Positions 1-9,746 of a stretch of 33,934 bases of DNA are shown here, one piece after another. The translations under genes were made by a program, and so were the position numbers. The DNA is taken from contig NZ_PNOR01000040.1 of the NCBI RefSeq assembly GCF_002869765.1, positions 1 through 33,934 on the forward strand, given 5' to 3'. The notes under the pieces were generated by a model that searched no databases, was not told the DNA's origin, and saw only the letters and a program-made list of their open reading frames with translations. Positions within the stretch are counted from its first letter, which is position 1. Each line of letters begins with the position of its first letter. The stretch is from Deinococcus planocerae. GTDB lineage: Bacteria > Deinococcota > Deinococci > Deinococcales > Deinococcaceae.

Positions 1-247
<247 letters not shown>

Positions 248-384
248 ACTCGAATCCTCCTGAAAGCTGATGTCCCGGCTGCGGGACGGGCCTGAACAGC
301 ATACAAGGCTGGGCGGGTCCGACTGTGCGACTCAGACGATGCCCCCGGGCTTTCCCAGTGGACCACGCCCCCAGGGGCCTAAGG

Positions 385-418
385 AAAAACGTGGCCTGCC
401 GGGGAAGCGGGCCACGTT
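385..418 (-). terminator. Hairpin with T-run between tRNA-Thr(GGT) and tuf
   Basis: Read on the minus strand, two perfectly complementary 9-nt arms (AACGTGGCC at 410-418 and its complement at 388-396) enclose a 13-nt loop and are followed by TTTTT. This has the form of an intrinsic terminator. Lying inside the tRNA-tuf unit, it may end tRNA transcription, attenuate tuf, or be a processing hairpin. Confidence 0.7.
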
Positions 419-424
419 CTGGGC

Positions 425-499
<75 letters not shown>

Positions 500-502
500 G
501 GG

Positions 503-667
<165 letters not shown>

Positions 668-715
668 GAATTGTCCTTCGCCCGGATGCGTGGAGCCCAG
701 ATCCCGGAAGCAGTG

Positions 716-791
<76 letters not shown>

Positions 792-871
792 ACCCTTCCT
801 GACGCCGGAACACGCGGAGCAGGTCCCTGAGCACGGAAGCGGCACGCCTGAGCGCGCACTTCCGGCTGTGG

Positions 872-900
872 ATAGTAGCATCGGCCCCCGGGGGTGTCAA
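872..900 (-). promoter_or_regulatory. Promoter of the tRNA-tuf cluster
   Basis: On the minus strand a perfect TTGACA (895-900) is followed by a 17-nt spacer and TACTAT (872-877), the optimum sigma-70-type layout. It lies about 80 nt upstream of tRNA-Thr(TGT). This consensus-like promoter contrasts with the -10-only starts of many other genes here. Confidence 0.85.
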
Positions 901-1109
901 CACGAGCCCGGCCAGGAGGCGGAGGGGCGCCCCACGCCAGGATTAACGTTTGCCCTGCCTGACCAGGGCCTCGACTCCGCCATTGCGCGCATTCGCGGGT
1001 CTGTCAGGCGGCGTAGACTGGCGGTCTTTCGGGCCCTTTCGTGGCCCTGGACCGTGTGGCTTTCCCTGCCCGCCGCCTGCCCCCCCGTCCCCCTCGCTGA
1101 GGTGAAGTC
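901..1109. other. Intergenic region between divergent tRNA cluster and ABC exporter
   Basis: No gene is seen. A possible plus-strand -10, TAGACT at 1014-1019, has only a weak -35 (TTCGCG, 16-nt spacing). An AGGTGA Shine-Dalgarno lies just before the TTG start at 1110. Confidence 0.4.
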
Positions 1110-3032
1110 TTGGACAGTCTCCGAACCCTCTGGCCGTACCTGCGGCTCCACACGCGGCAGTACGTGATCGGACTGCTCGCCGTGATCGTCGCCAACGCCG
1201 TGAACCTCCTGCCTTACTACTTCATCCGCCTGACCATCGACGGCCTGACGGGCGCGACGGACGCCAGTCCCGGCACGGCGGGGGTGACGCTCGGGCAGGT
1301 CGGGCTTTACGCGCTCGGCATCGTGCTCGCGGCGGCCACCGCCGGGGCGCTGATGCTCGTCATGCGGCGGCAGATCGTGGTCGCCTCACGGCAGACGGAG
1401 TACGAGATTCGCCGGGACATCTACGGGAACCTCCAGACCCTCGACAAGGCGTATTACGACCGGGCGCGCACGGGCGACCTGATGAATCGCTTGACCGGGG
1501 ACCTCAGCGCCGTGCGCGAGATGCTGGGCTTCGGCGCGTGGCAGATCGTGAATATCGTCTCGGGCTTCGCCACCGCCTTCGCCGTGATGTTCGGCCTGAG
1601 CTGGCAGCTCACCTTGATCGTCCTGGCCGTGCTGCCGGTCATCGTGGGCATCCTCTTTTACCTCGCCCGGCAGATCAACAAACGCCACACCCTCGTGCAG
1701 GAGCAGAACAGCCTGATCGCTGCCAAGGCGCAGGAGAACTTCAGCGGCGCGCGCGTCGTGAAGGGCTACGCCATCGAGGACCGCGAGGTCGCCGACTACC
1801 GGGCGATGAACCTCGAACTCCTGCGGCGCAACATCTCCCTGGCGAAGGTGGACGGCCCCCTGCGCGCCTTCATGAGCCTGCTGATCGGCTTCGCCTTCGC
1901 GCTGATCCTGCTCGTCGGCGGGCGGCTGATCCTGAGTCCGGCGGAGGGCGGGAGCTTTACGGTCGGCATGTTCGTGCAGTTCGTGGGCACGCTGGAGCGG
2001 CTGACGTGGCCCATGCTGATGGTGGGGTGGATCACCGGCGTGACCCAGCGCGGGCTGGCCTCCTGGCTGCGGCTGCGTGAACTGTTGGAAGCCCGGCCCA
2101 AGGTGTACGACGAGCGGGGCCGCACCGAGACGGGCATCCGCACCCTGCGCGGCGACGTGGGCTTCGAGAACGTGTCGCTGCGCTACGGCGACCGCACGGT
2201 CCTCGACCGGGTGAACCTGCACATCCCCGCCGGGACCTTCGTGGGGATCACCGGGCCAACCGGAAGCGGCAAGACGGTCCTCGCGGGGCTGATCACCCGC
2301 AGCATGGACCCCGCGGACGGGGTGGTGCGCCTCGACGGGCACGACGTGCGGACGATTCCGCTGCGCACCCTGCGCGAGAACATCGCGGTCGTGCCGCAAG
2401 AACCCTTCCTCTTCAGCGACACCATCGCCAACAACATCGGCTTCGGGCTGGAGGGACGTGACCTGCCGGCCATCCCGACCGGCGTGAGCGTGGTGACGAC
2501 CCCGCCGCCCCCCGAACTGCCCCAGCAGCCCGACCTGGACCGGGTGCGGGAGGCGGCGCGGCTCGCCGGTCTGGCCGGGGACGTGGAGGGCTTCCCGCAG
2601 GGGTACGACACGATGCTCGGCGAGCGCGGCGTGACCCTCAGCGGCGGGCAGCGCCAGCGCACGGCTATCGCCCGCGCCATCGTGCGCGAGCCCCGCATCC
2701 TGATCCTCGACGACAGCCTCTCGGCGGTGGACACCGAGACCGAGCGGCGCATCCTCGACGGGCTGCGGGAGGTCAGCCGGGGGCGCACCGTCCTCCTGAT
2801 CGGGCACCGGGTGAGCACCCTGCGGCACGCGGACCAGATCGTGGTGCTCGACGAGGGCCGGGTCGTCGAGCAGGGCACGCACGACGACCTCCTCGCCCGG
2901 GGCGGCCACTACGCCGAACTCGAACGCCTCCAGCGCCTCGCCTCCGACCTCGACGCCGAAGACCAACCTATCCGTGACCCGGAGGTGGCCGCCGCCGACC
3001 TCGAACGCCAGCCGCAGGAGGCCGTGAAGTGA
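1110..3032 (+). CDS. Heterodimeric ABC exporter subunit 1 (degenerate Walker B)
   Basis: 640-residue half-transporter: six-helix membrane domain (about residues 12-310) then an ATPase domain. Walker A is GPTGSGKT (Lys 388), the Q-loop is VVPQEPFLF, the signature is LSGGQ (510-514) and the H-loop is LIGHRVST. Walker B reads ILILDDS, so the catalytic glutamate is Asp 535. An unusual proline-rich insert ([11 protein letters not shown]) sits between Q-loop and signature. The TTG start is chosen for the AGGTGA five bases upstream and for homology from the first residues. The stop overlaps the next start by 4 nt (GTGA), so the two subunits are translationally coupled. Likely a multidrug or lipid exporter of the TM287/288, BmrCD or LmrCD type; the substrate cannot be read from sequence. 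Confidence 0.93.
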   Translation: MDSLRTLWPYLRLHTRQYVIGLLAVIVANAVNLLPYYFIRLTIDGLTGATDASPGTAGVTLGQVGLYALGIVLAAATAGALMLVMRRQIVVASRQTEYEIRRDIYGNLQTLDKAYYDRARTGDLMNRLTGDLSAVREMLGFGAWQIVNIVSGFATAFAVMFGLSWQLTLIVLAVLPVIVGILFYLARQINKRHTLVQEQNSLIAAKAQENFSGARVVKGYAIEDREVADYRAMNLELLRRNISLAKVDGPLRAFMSLLIGFAFALILLVGGRLILSPAEGGSFTVGMFVQFVGTLERLTWPMLMVGWITGVTQRGLASWLRLRELLEARPKVYDERGRTETGIRTLRGDVGFENVSLRYGDRTVLDRVNLHIPAGTFVGITGPTGSGKTVLAGLITRSMDPADGVVRLDGHDVRTIPLRTLRENIAVVPQEPFLFSDTIANNIGFGLEGRDLPAIPTGVSVVTTPPPPELPQQPDLDRVREAARLAGLAGDVEGFPQGYDTMLGERGVTLSGGQRQRTAIARAIVREPRILILDDSLSAVDTETERRILDGLREVSRGRTVLLIGHRVSTLRHADQIVVLDEGRVVEQGTHDDLLARGGHYAELERLQRLASDLDAEDQPIRDPEVAAADLERQPQEAVK

Positions 3033-4900
3033 CCCAGCCCGACACCCTCGACGTGACCCAGAAGGGCTTCGACGCGCGGCTCACCCGCCGCATCTTCGTG
3101 TACCTGAGGCCCTACGTGGGGCTGGTGGTCCTCGGCGTCGTGCTCGCCCTCCTGATCGCCGTCGCGCAGCCCCTCTTCGGCCTGATCCAGCGCCACGCCA
3201 TCGACGCCTACCTGCTGCCCTTCGAGCGGGACCGCACCGTCAACGCGGACGCGCTCTACCGGGGCCTCACGCTCGCCGCCCTGGGGTACATGGCCCTCAA
3301 GGTGGTGGAGTTCGTCCTCCAGTACGGCTTCACGCTCGCCATCGGGTATCTCGGGCAGAACGTGCTGCGCGACATCCGGGCGGACGTGTTCGGCAAGCTC
3401 CAGCGGCTGCACCTCGCCTACTTCGACCAGAATCCGGTCGGGCGGCTGATCACCCGCGTGACGAGCGACGTGGACGCGATCAACCAGTTCATCACGGGCG
3501 GGCTCGTCAGCCTGATCCAGAGTGCCTTCCTGATCACGGCGTACGTGGTGATCATGCTGCGGGTGAACTGGCAGCTCGCGCTGATCTCCTTCGCGGTGCT
3601 GCCGGTGCTGTACTTCGCCACCAACTTCTTCCGCACCCGGCTGCGCGACGCCTTCCGTGCCACCCGCGCCCAGCAGGCCTTCGTGAACACCCGCCTGAAT
3701 GAGAACATTACCGGGATGCTGACGGTCCAGCTCTTCGGGCGGGAGGCGAGGACCGCCCTCGACTTCGATCACGCGAACCGGGCGCTGCTGACCGCGAACG
3801 TGAACAGCGTGCGGTGGTTTTCGCTGTTCATGCCGACGGTCGCGGTGCTGGGGCAGGTCGCCGTCGCGCTCGTGCTGTACTTCGCGGCGCGGCAGATTCT
3901 GGGGGCCGAGACTCTGGGCGGGGCGGTGGCGGGCGCGGTTACGGTGGGCACCCTCTTCGCCTTCGTGCAGTGGACGCAGCAACTCTTCCAGCCTATCCAG
4001 GACCTCGCGGACGTGTTCAACAACCTCCAGGCGGCGATGGCGAGCAGCGAGCGCATTTTCGGGGTCCTCGACACGGAAGAGGAGATCACCGACCAGCCGG
4101 ACGCGAAGAGGCTGGGGAACTTCGAGGGCCGGGTGGCCTTCGAGGGCGTGTGGTTCGCCTACGACCAGGCGGTCACGAGGGACACGCCCGACAGCGACGA
4201 CCGCTGGATTCTGCGCGGCATCGACCTCCACATCCAGCCCGGCGAGAGCGTGGCCCTCGTCGGCGCGACGGGCGCGGGCAAGACGAGCGTGACGGCCCTC
4301 GTGAGCCGCTTCTACGACGTGCAGCGCGGGGCGGTGAAGGTGGACGGGACCGACGTGCGGGGCCTCGCGCAGCACGACCTGCGCAAGCACGTCGGCGTCG
4401 TCTTGCAGGACGTGTTTCTCTTCGCGGGGACCATCGAGAGCAACCTGACGCTGGGCAACGCCGACATTCCCCACGGGCGGGTGGTGGAGGCGTGCAAGTA
4501 CGTCGGCGTGCACGACTACATCGTCTCGTTGCCGGAAGGGTACGACACCGAGGTCCGCGAGCGCGGCGCGACCCTCTCGACCGGGCAAAAGCAGCTCCTC
4601 GCCTTCGCGCGGGCGCTGATCCAGAACCCCGACATCCTGCTCGTGCTCGACGAGGCGACCGCGAACGTGGACACCGAGGCCGAGCTGCGCATCCAGCAGG
4701 CCCTCCAGAAGGTGATGCTGGGCCGCACGAGCATCATCATCGCCCACCGCTTATCGACCATCGAGCACTGCGACCGCATCGTCGTGATGCGCCGGGGCAA
4801 GATCGTGGAACAGGGAAGTCACCGCGAATTGCTCGCCCGGGGCGGGTACTACGCGCGACTCCACAGGTTGCAATACGCGCAGGGAGACGCGGCGGACTGA
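3029..4900 (+). CDS. Heterodimeric ABC exporter subunit 2 (degenerate signature)
   Basis: 623-residue ABC half-transporter with GTG start overlapping the previous stop. Membrane domain about residues 20-330, then the ATPase domain with Walker [10 protein letters not shown] (Lys 418), Q-loop VVLQDVFLF, Walker [10 protein letters not shown] with intact Glu 542, and H-loop IIAHRLST. The signature is LSTGQ (516-520) instead of LSGGQ. In an ABC dimer this signature faces the Walker motifs of subunit 1, whose glutamate is Asp, so both changes fall in the same composite ATP site. A charged insertion ([11 protein letters not shown]) follows the A-loop tyrosine. Homodimeric function is unlikely given the complementary changes. 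Confidence 0.93.
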   Translation: MTQPDTLDVTQKGFDARLTRRIFVYLRPYVGLVVLGVVLALLIAVAQPLFGLIQRHAIDAYLLPFERDRTVNADALYRGLTLAALGYMALKVVEFVLQYGFTLAIGYLGQNVLRDIRADVFGKLQRLHLAYFDQNPVGRLITRVTSDVDAINQFITGGLVSLIQSAFLITAYVVIMLRVNWQLALISFAVLPVLYFATNFFRTRLRDAFRATRAQQAFVNTRLNENITGMLTVQLFGREARTALDFDHANRALLTANVNSVRWFSLFMPTVAVLGQVAVALVLYFAARQILGAETLGGAVAGAVTVGTLFAFVQWTQQLFQPIQDLADVFNNLQAAMASSERIFGVLDTEEEITDQPDAKRLGNFEGRVAFEGVWFAYDQAVTRDTPDSDDRWILRGIDLHIQPGESVALVGATGAGKTSVTALVSRFYDVQRGAVKVDGTDVRGLAQHDLRKHVGVVLQDVFLFAGTIESNLTLGNADIPHGRVVEACKYVGVHDYIVSLPEGYDTEVRERGATLSTGQKQLLAFARALIQNPDILLVLDEATANVDTEAELRIQQALQKVMLGRTSIIIAHRLSTIEHCDRIVVMRRGKIVEQGSHRELLARGGYYARLHRLQYAQGDAAD

Positions 4901-4971
4901 GGCGCCAGGGAGAAAGCAGAAGGTGAGGGACGGTGGGGGAGACCTCGCTGCCCCTGTTCCTGTGGTGAACC

Positions 4972-5025
4972 ATGACCGTCCGCTGACACGCCAGTGACGC
5001 CCGCCTGACAGTCCCCCCCGACACT
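4972..5025 (+). promoter_or_regulatory. Pho-box-like repeat array and -10 before pstS
   Basis: Four TGAC motifs begin at 4973, 4984, 4995 and 5006, an exact 11-nt period. The heptamers are ATGACCG, CTGACAC, GTGACGC and CTGACAG, each separated by 4 nt, which is the geometry of PhoB/PhoP binding sites. GACACT at 5020-5025 could serve as the -10, ending 6 nt before the ATG, which would give a leaderless PhoB-activated pstS transcript. Confidence 0.7.
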
Positions 5026-5031
5026 GGCGGC

Positions 5032-6057
5032 ATGAAGACTTTCCTCCTGGGCCTCGCCCTGGTGACGACCGGAAGTGCCGCCGCGCAGACCGCCCTCACG
5101 GGCGCGGGCGCGAGCTTCCCCTATCCGCTGTACTCCAAGATGTTCGCCGAGTACAGGGAAACCACCGGCGTCACCGTCAACTACCAGTCGGTCGGCAGCG
5201 GAGCGGGGCAAAAGCAGATCGTCGAGCGCACCGTGGACTTCGCGGGCTCGGACAACCCCATGAGCGACGAGGCGATGAGGGCCGCGCCAGCCAAACTTCT
5301 CCATATCCCCACCGCCATCGGCGCGGTCGTGCCCGCCTACAACGTTCCCGGCGTGACCCAGCCGCTGAGGTTCACGGGGCGGGTCCTGGCCGACATCTAC
5401 CTCGGCAAGATCAGGACCTGGAACGACAGGGCCATCACGGCGCTCAACCCCGGCGTGACCATCCCGCCCCTGCCCGTCACCGTGGCGCGGCGCAGCGACG
5501 GCTCGGGCACGACGTACGTGTTCTCGGATTACCTCGGCAAGGTCAGCCCTGAGTGGAAGAGCAAGGTCGGCGTGGGCAACTCCCTTCAGTGGCCGGTGGG
5601 CACCGGGGCGCGCGGGAACGACGGGGTGGCGGGCGTGGTCAAGAGCACGCCGGGCGCCATCGGGTACGTCGAACTGGTGTACGCCAAGCAGAACAAGCTC
5701 CCGTACGGCAGCGTGCAAAACCGCGCCGGAAATTTTGTGCTCGCCGACAACGGTCCAGCCGCCGCCGCCGCGCAGGGCGTGGTGATCCCGGCGGACACCC
5801 GCGTGAGCCTGACGAACAGCGCGAACGCGGCGGCCTATCCCATCACCAGCTTCACCTACGTGATCTTCTACCAGGACCAGAAGTACGGCAACCGCAGCGA
5901 GGCGCAGGGCCGGGCGCTCAAGAACCTGCTCGGCTGGATGACGACCACCGGGCAGCAGTACAACGAGGCGCTCGACTACGCGCGGCTGCCCGCCAACGTG
6001 TCGAGCAAGGTCAGGGGCCTCCTGAACTCGATGACCTACGGCGGCAAAAAGCTCTGA
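5032..6057 (+). CDS. pstS: Phosphate ABC transporter substrate-binding protein PstS
   Basis: 341 residues. Exported phosphate-binding protein of the high-affinity Pst system. It starts with a signal peptide ([20 protein letters not shown], probable cleavage after AAA/AQ, no lipobox cysteine). PstS hallmarks follow: [33 protein letters not shown] and RRSDGSGTT, the last containing the phosphate-contacting Ser/Arg/Asp cluster. The ATG is fixed by the signal peptide. It is first in pstSCAB-phoU and is preceded by an 11-nt-period TGAC array, so induction by phosphate starvation is expected. Confidence 0.97.
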   Translation: MKTFLLGLALVTTGSAAAQTALTGAGASFPYPLYSKMFAEYRETTGVTVNYQSVGSGAGQKQIVERTVDFAGSDNPMSDEAMRAAPAKLLHIPTAIGAVVPAYNVPGVTQPLRFTGRVLADIYLGKIRTWNDRAITALNPGVTIPPLPVTVARRSDGSGTTYVFSDYLGKVSPEWKSKVGVGNSLQWPVGTGARGNDGVAGVVKSTPGAIGYVELVYAKQNKLPYGSVQNRAGNFVLADNGPAAAAAQGVVIPADTRVSLTNSANAAAYPITSFTYVIFYQDQKYGNRSEAQGRALKNLLGWMTTTGQQYNEALDYARLPANVSSKVRGLLNSMTYGGKKL

Positions 6058-6074
6058 ACGCAAGACCTCCACGC

Positions 6075-6100
6075 GGGCGGCCCGGAGGGTGGGGCCGCCC
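6075..6100. repeat. GC-rich hairpin in pstS-pstC gap
   Basis: Perfect 9-bp inverted repeat (GGGCGGCCC at 6075-6083 and GGGCCGCCC at 6092-6100) with an 8-nt loop, 18 nt after the pstS stop and without a T-run. It may protect the pstS 3' end or partly stop transcription, which would give more PstS than membrane subunits. Confidence 0.7.
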
Positions 6101-6135
6101 ATGCCCTTGAGGGCGCCCGCCCGGCTCCTGGCCGC

Positions 6136-6153
6136 CTGACCTCGGGCTGACAC
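6136..6153 (+). promoter_or_regulatory. Second Pho-box-like pair before pstC
   Basis: Two heptamers, CTGACCT and CTGACAC, have TGAC at 6137 and 6148, again exactly 11 nt apart, in the 144-nt gap between pstS and pstC. This suggests an additional PhoB-type site for pstC, weaker than the four-repeat array upstream of pstS. Confidence 0.5.
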
Positions 6154-6201
6154 CCGGCGTGTGAACTGAGGCTCGCCCGCCTGCGCGAGGTCAACCCCAC
6201 C

Positions 6202-7218
6202 ATGAGTGAATCTGCCCGCCGACCATCCGTCCGCCCGGCCCGGAGCGCCGCCCTCTCCAGCGGGGGCGACCGCGTGTTCCGGGGATTGATCCTGGCGCTC
6301 GCCTCCGTCATCGCGCTCGTCTTCGTGCTCAGCGTCTACCAGCTTGCCCGGGAGTCGTGGCCCGCCCTCCAGACCTTCGGGTGGCGCTTTTTCACCGAGC
6401 GCACCTGGAACCCGGTCGAGGGGGCCTTTGGTGCCGTCAGCATGATCGTCGGCACGCTCGTCACCAGCCTCGCGGCCCTCGCCATCAGCGTTCCCCTGGC
6501 GGTGGCCAGCGCCCTGTTCGTGGCCGAGTACGCGCCGAAGTGGCTGGCGCAGCCCGTGGGCTACCTGATCGAGCTGCTCGCCGCCGTGCCCAGCGTGGTG
6601 TACGGGCTGTGGGCGCTCTTCGTCATCGCGCCGGTCCTGGGCCGCTGGCAGACCGCCTACTTCCTCGACCCGGCGAACCTGCCCACGATCACCCGCTGCA
6701 ACGAGCTGTGGGCGCAGGGCCAGACGACCCTCCAGTGCTTCTTCGTGCCGCCGGGTGCGGGGGGACGCGGGCTGGCGCTCGCCATCATCATCCTGACCGT
6801 GATGATCTTGCCGTACACCGCCAGCGTGGCGCGCGACGTGATCCGGCTCGTCCCCGCCGATCAGCGGGAGGCGATGTACGCGCTCGGGGCGACGAAATGG
6901 GAGGTCATCTCGCGCGCCATCTTGCCCTACGCCCGCGCCGGGATTCTGGGCGGCGTGATCCTCGCGCTGGGCCGGGCGCTGGGTGAGACGCTGGCGGTGG
7001 CGATGGTGATCGGGGACAGCCAGGAGGTCATCAGGAGCCTGTGGGGCGGCGCGAGCACGATGGCCTCCGTGATCGCCAACCAGTTCGGCGACGCGCAGGA
7101 GCGGCTGCACCGTTCGAGCGTGGTGGCGCTGGGATTGACCCTCTTCTTCCTGAGCGTGGTCGTGAACTTCGCCGCCCGCCTCATCATCGCGCGCCTGACG
7201 CCCAAGGGCATCCAGTGA
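6202..7218 (+). CDS. pstC: Phosphate ABC transporter permease PstC
   Basis: 338 residues, inner-membrane permease of the Pst system, with about six membrane segments. A long hydrophobic helix lies near residues 30-50, and the inner-membrane coupling motif region reads [20 protein letters not shown], typical of PstC. A soluble loop of about 30 residues between helices carries two cysteines (166 and 179), an insert not usual in PstC. ATG start at 6202, with GAGGT 11 nt upstream. The stop overlaps the pstA start (TGATG), so the two permeases are translationally coupled. Confidence 0.96.
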   Translation: MSESARRPSVRPARSAALSSGGDRVFRGLILALASVIALVFVLSVYQLARESWPALQTFGWRFFTERTWNPVEGAFGAVSMIVGTLVTSLAALAISVPLAVASALFVAEYAPKWLAQPVGYLIELLAAVPSVVYGLWALFVIAPVLGRWQTAYFLDPANLPTITRCNELWAQGQTTLQCFFVPPGAGGRGLALAIIILTVMILPYTASVARDVIRLVPADQREAMYALGATKWEVISRAILPYARAGILGGVILALGRALGETLAVAMVIGDSQEVIRSLWGGASTMASVIANQFGDAQERLHRSSVVALGLTLFFLSVVVNFAARLIIARLTPKGIQ

Positions 7219-8081
7219 TGCGGGCCGCGACGGCGACCCCCGCCCGTCCCCGCGCCCGGCTCAGCCCGGCCCGGCGGGTGAAGAACCTCCTGATGGGCGC
7301 CCTGATCCTGCTCGCCACGGTGATTGTCGTGGCGCCCCTGATCCTGATCTTCGTGTACCTGCTGCGCGAGGGGCTGGGGGCGATGAACCTGGCGTTCTTC
7401 ACCCGCACGCCCGCGCCGGAGGGCGAGGCAGGAGGCGGCCTCCTGAACGCGATCACCGGCAGCCTGATGATGCTGGCGATGGCGAGCGTGATCGGTGTGG
7501 GGGTCGGCGTGGCGGGGGGCATCTTCCTCGCCGAGTACCCGCGTCACCCGCTGATGCCGACCATCCGGATGCTCAGCGACGTGCTCGCCGGGATTCCCGC
7601 CATCGTGATGGGGCTGGTCGCCTACGGATTGATCGTGCTCGCCTTCGGTTTCTCGGGGATTGCCGGGGCGCTGGCCCTGGGCTTCCTGATGATTCCCATC
7701 GTCGTGCGGACGACCGAGGAGGTGCTCAAGCTCGTGCCCCTCACCGTGCGGGAAGCCGGGCTGGCGCTGGGGTTGCCCCAGTGGCTCGTCATCCTGCGAA
7801 TCGTGCTGCCCGCCGCCGCCGGGGGGATCGTCACGGGCGTGATGCTGGCCCTGGCCCGCGTCGCCGGGGAGGCCGCACCGCTGCTGTTCACCGCCTTCGG
7901 CAACGTCAGCGTCAACCTCGACCCCACCAAACCGATGAGCGCGCTGCCCCTGGAAATCTACCGGGGCGCCACGAGCGCCTACGACGAGAACCAGCGCCTC
8001 GCCAAGGCCGGTGCGCTCCTCCTCATCACCCTGATCTTCCTCACCAGCCTGCTGGCCCGCTGGGCGAGCCGACGCCGGTAG
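7218..8081 (+). CDS. pstA: Phosphate ABC transporter permease PstA
   Basis: 287 residues, second Pst permease. The ATG is taken at 7218, overlapping the pstC stop. The frame is open further upstream, but that part is a shadow of pstC. After a basic N-terminus (PARPRARLSPARRVK) six hydrophobic segments follow, with the coupling motif EAGLALGLPQWLVILRIVLP and VRTTEEVLKLVPL, characteristic of PstA. It pairs with PstC to form the channel energised by PstB. A 94-nt gap with a large inverted repeat separates it from pstB. Confidence 0.96.
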   Translation: MRAATATPARPRARLSPARRVKNLLMGALILLATVIVVAPLILIFVYLLREGLGAMNLAFFTRTPAPEGEAGGGLLNAITGSLMMLAMASVIGVGVGVAGGIFLAEYPRHPLMPTIRMLSDVLAGIPAIVMGLVAYGLIVLAFGFSGIAGALALGFLMIPIVVRTTEEVLKLVPLTVREAGLALGLPQWLVILRIVLPAAAGGIVTGVMLALARVAGEAAPLLFTAFGNVSVNLDPTKPMSALPLEIYRGATSAYDENQRLAKAGALLLITLIFLTSLLARWASRRR

Positions 8082-8088
8082 GGAGGCC

Positions 8089-8136
8089 TCAGCCGTCAGC
8101 ATCAGGAGTTCGTTTCTGCTGAACGCTGACGGCTGA
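8089..8136. repeat. 12-bp-arm palindrome in pstA-pstB gap
   Basis: TCAGCCGTCAGC (8089-8100) and its exact complement GCTGACGGCTGA (8125-8136) enclose 24 nt, which themselves contain the shorter pair GTTC/GAAC. It resembles the dispersed small non-coding repeats reported from Deinococcus. It could form a stable RNA hairpin inside the pst message. Confidence 0.75.
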
Positions 8137-8175
8137 TGGCCCGAAGTCCCCACCCTTCAAGGAGCCCTTGAACCC

Positions 8176-8934
<759 letters not shown>

Positions 8935-8957
8935 GCGTTTCCTCGCGGTCCCTGCGT

Positions 8958-8978
8958 CCCCCGCCATCCGCGCGGGGG
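8958..8978 (+). terminator. Hairpin after pstB
   Basis: CCCCCGC (8958-8964) and GCGGGGG (8972-8978) form a 7-bp stem with a 7-nt loop, followed by only two Ts. This is a weak terminator or RNA-stability hairpin between pstB and phoU. Confidence 0.4.
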
Positions 8979-9038
8979 TTGCCTGCGCCCTCACGGGACC
9001 TGACCCCGCCCTCACAAGGGGCTACCATACTCCCGGGG

Positions 9039-9704
9039 ATGACGAACGGCGAGGCGAGCACGGCGCACCTGACGGCGCGGTTCCTGCGGATGCTCAGCAT
9101 CGCGCTGGAGGAACTCGACGCCGTGCGGGACGCCTCCGGGCGGGCGGAGTACGCGGGGCTCGCCGCCCGCGCGGGGGAACTGGAGCGCGAGACCGACCTG
9201 TTGGAGCGCGAGATCGAAGACGCCTGCCTCGCCGCCTTCGCGCAGCCGCTCACGCCGGAGGAACTCGCCTTCCACCTGATGGTCTTTCGCAGCCTGACCA
9301 ACCTGGAGCGGGTCGGAGACTACGCCCTGCGGGTGGCGCGCGACCTCGAACACCTCGCTCCCCGCACCCGCAGCGCCACCTTGCAGGACGTGCTTCCGCT
9401 CGTGAATCTGCTCGTCACGATGGTCGAGCGCCTCGCCTACGCCTTCGCCGAGCGCGACGTGGAGGCCGCCCGCGAGGTGATGCGCCTCGACGCCGAGGAG
9501 GTGGACGCCCTGTACGAGCAGATGACCCGCGCGAGCGTGACCCGGTTGCTGGAGCGTCCCGATGACACGGAGGTCGCCCTCACCGCCGGACGGATGGCCC
9601 GCAGCCTGGAGCGGCTGGGCGACCACCTCGTCAACGTGGCCGAGCGGCTGGAGGCGCTGGTGCTGCGCGGCGGGGTCCGGGTCGAGGAGATGCGGGCGGG
9701 CTGA
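9039..9704 (+). CDS. phoU: Phosphate transport regulator PhoU
   Basis: 221 residues, all helical, made of two PhoU repeats. Metal/acid motifs typical of PhoU are seen in EREIEDACLAAF and in both copies of the pattern NLERVGDYALRVA (about residues 87-99) and SLERLGDHLVNVAERLE (near the C-terminus). PhoU modulates PstB and signals phosphate sufficiency to the PhoR kinase. The ATG at 9039 was chosen over the longer open frame, which overlaps pstB. TACCAT lies 10 nt upstream, so a separate near-leaderless transcript is possible. It closes the pstSCAB-phoU cluster. Confidence 0.95.
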   Translation: MTNGEASTAHLTARFLRMLSIALEELDAVRDASGRAEYAGLAARAGELERETDLLEREIEDACLAAFAQPLTPEELAFHLMVFRSLTNLERVGDYALRVARDLEHLAPRTRSATLQDVLPLVNLLVTMVERLAYAFAERDVEAAREVMRLDAEEVDALYEQMTRASVTRLLERPDDTEVALTAGRMARSLERLGDHLVNVAERLEALVLRGGVRVEEMRAG

Positions 9705-9746
9705 GGCGAGGTCCAGGCGGCGGGGGCCCGTCGTACACTGCCCCCC

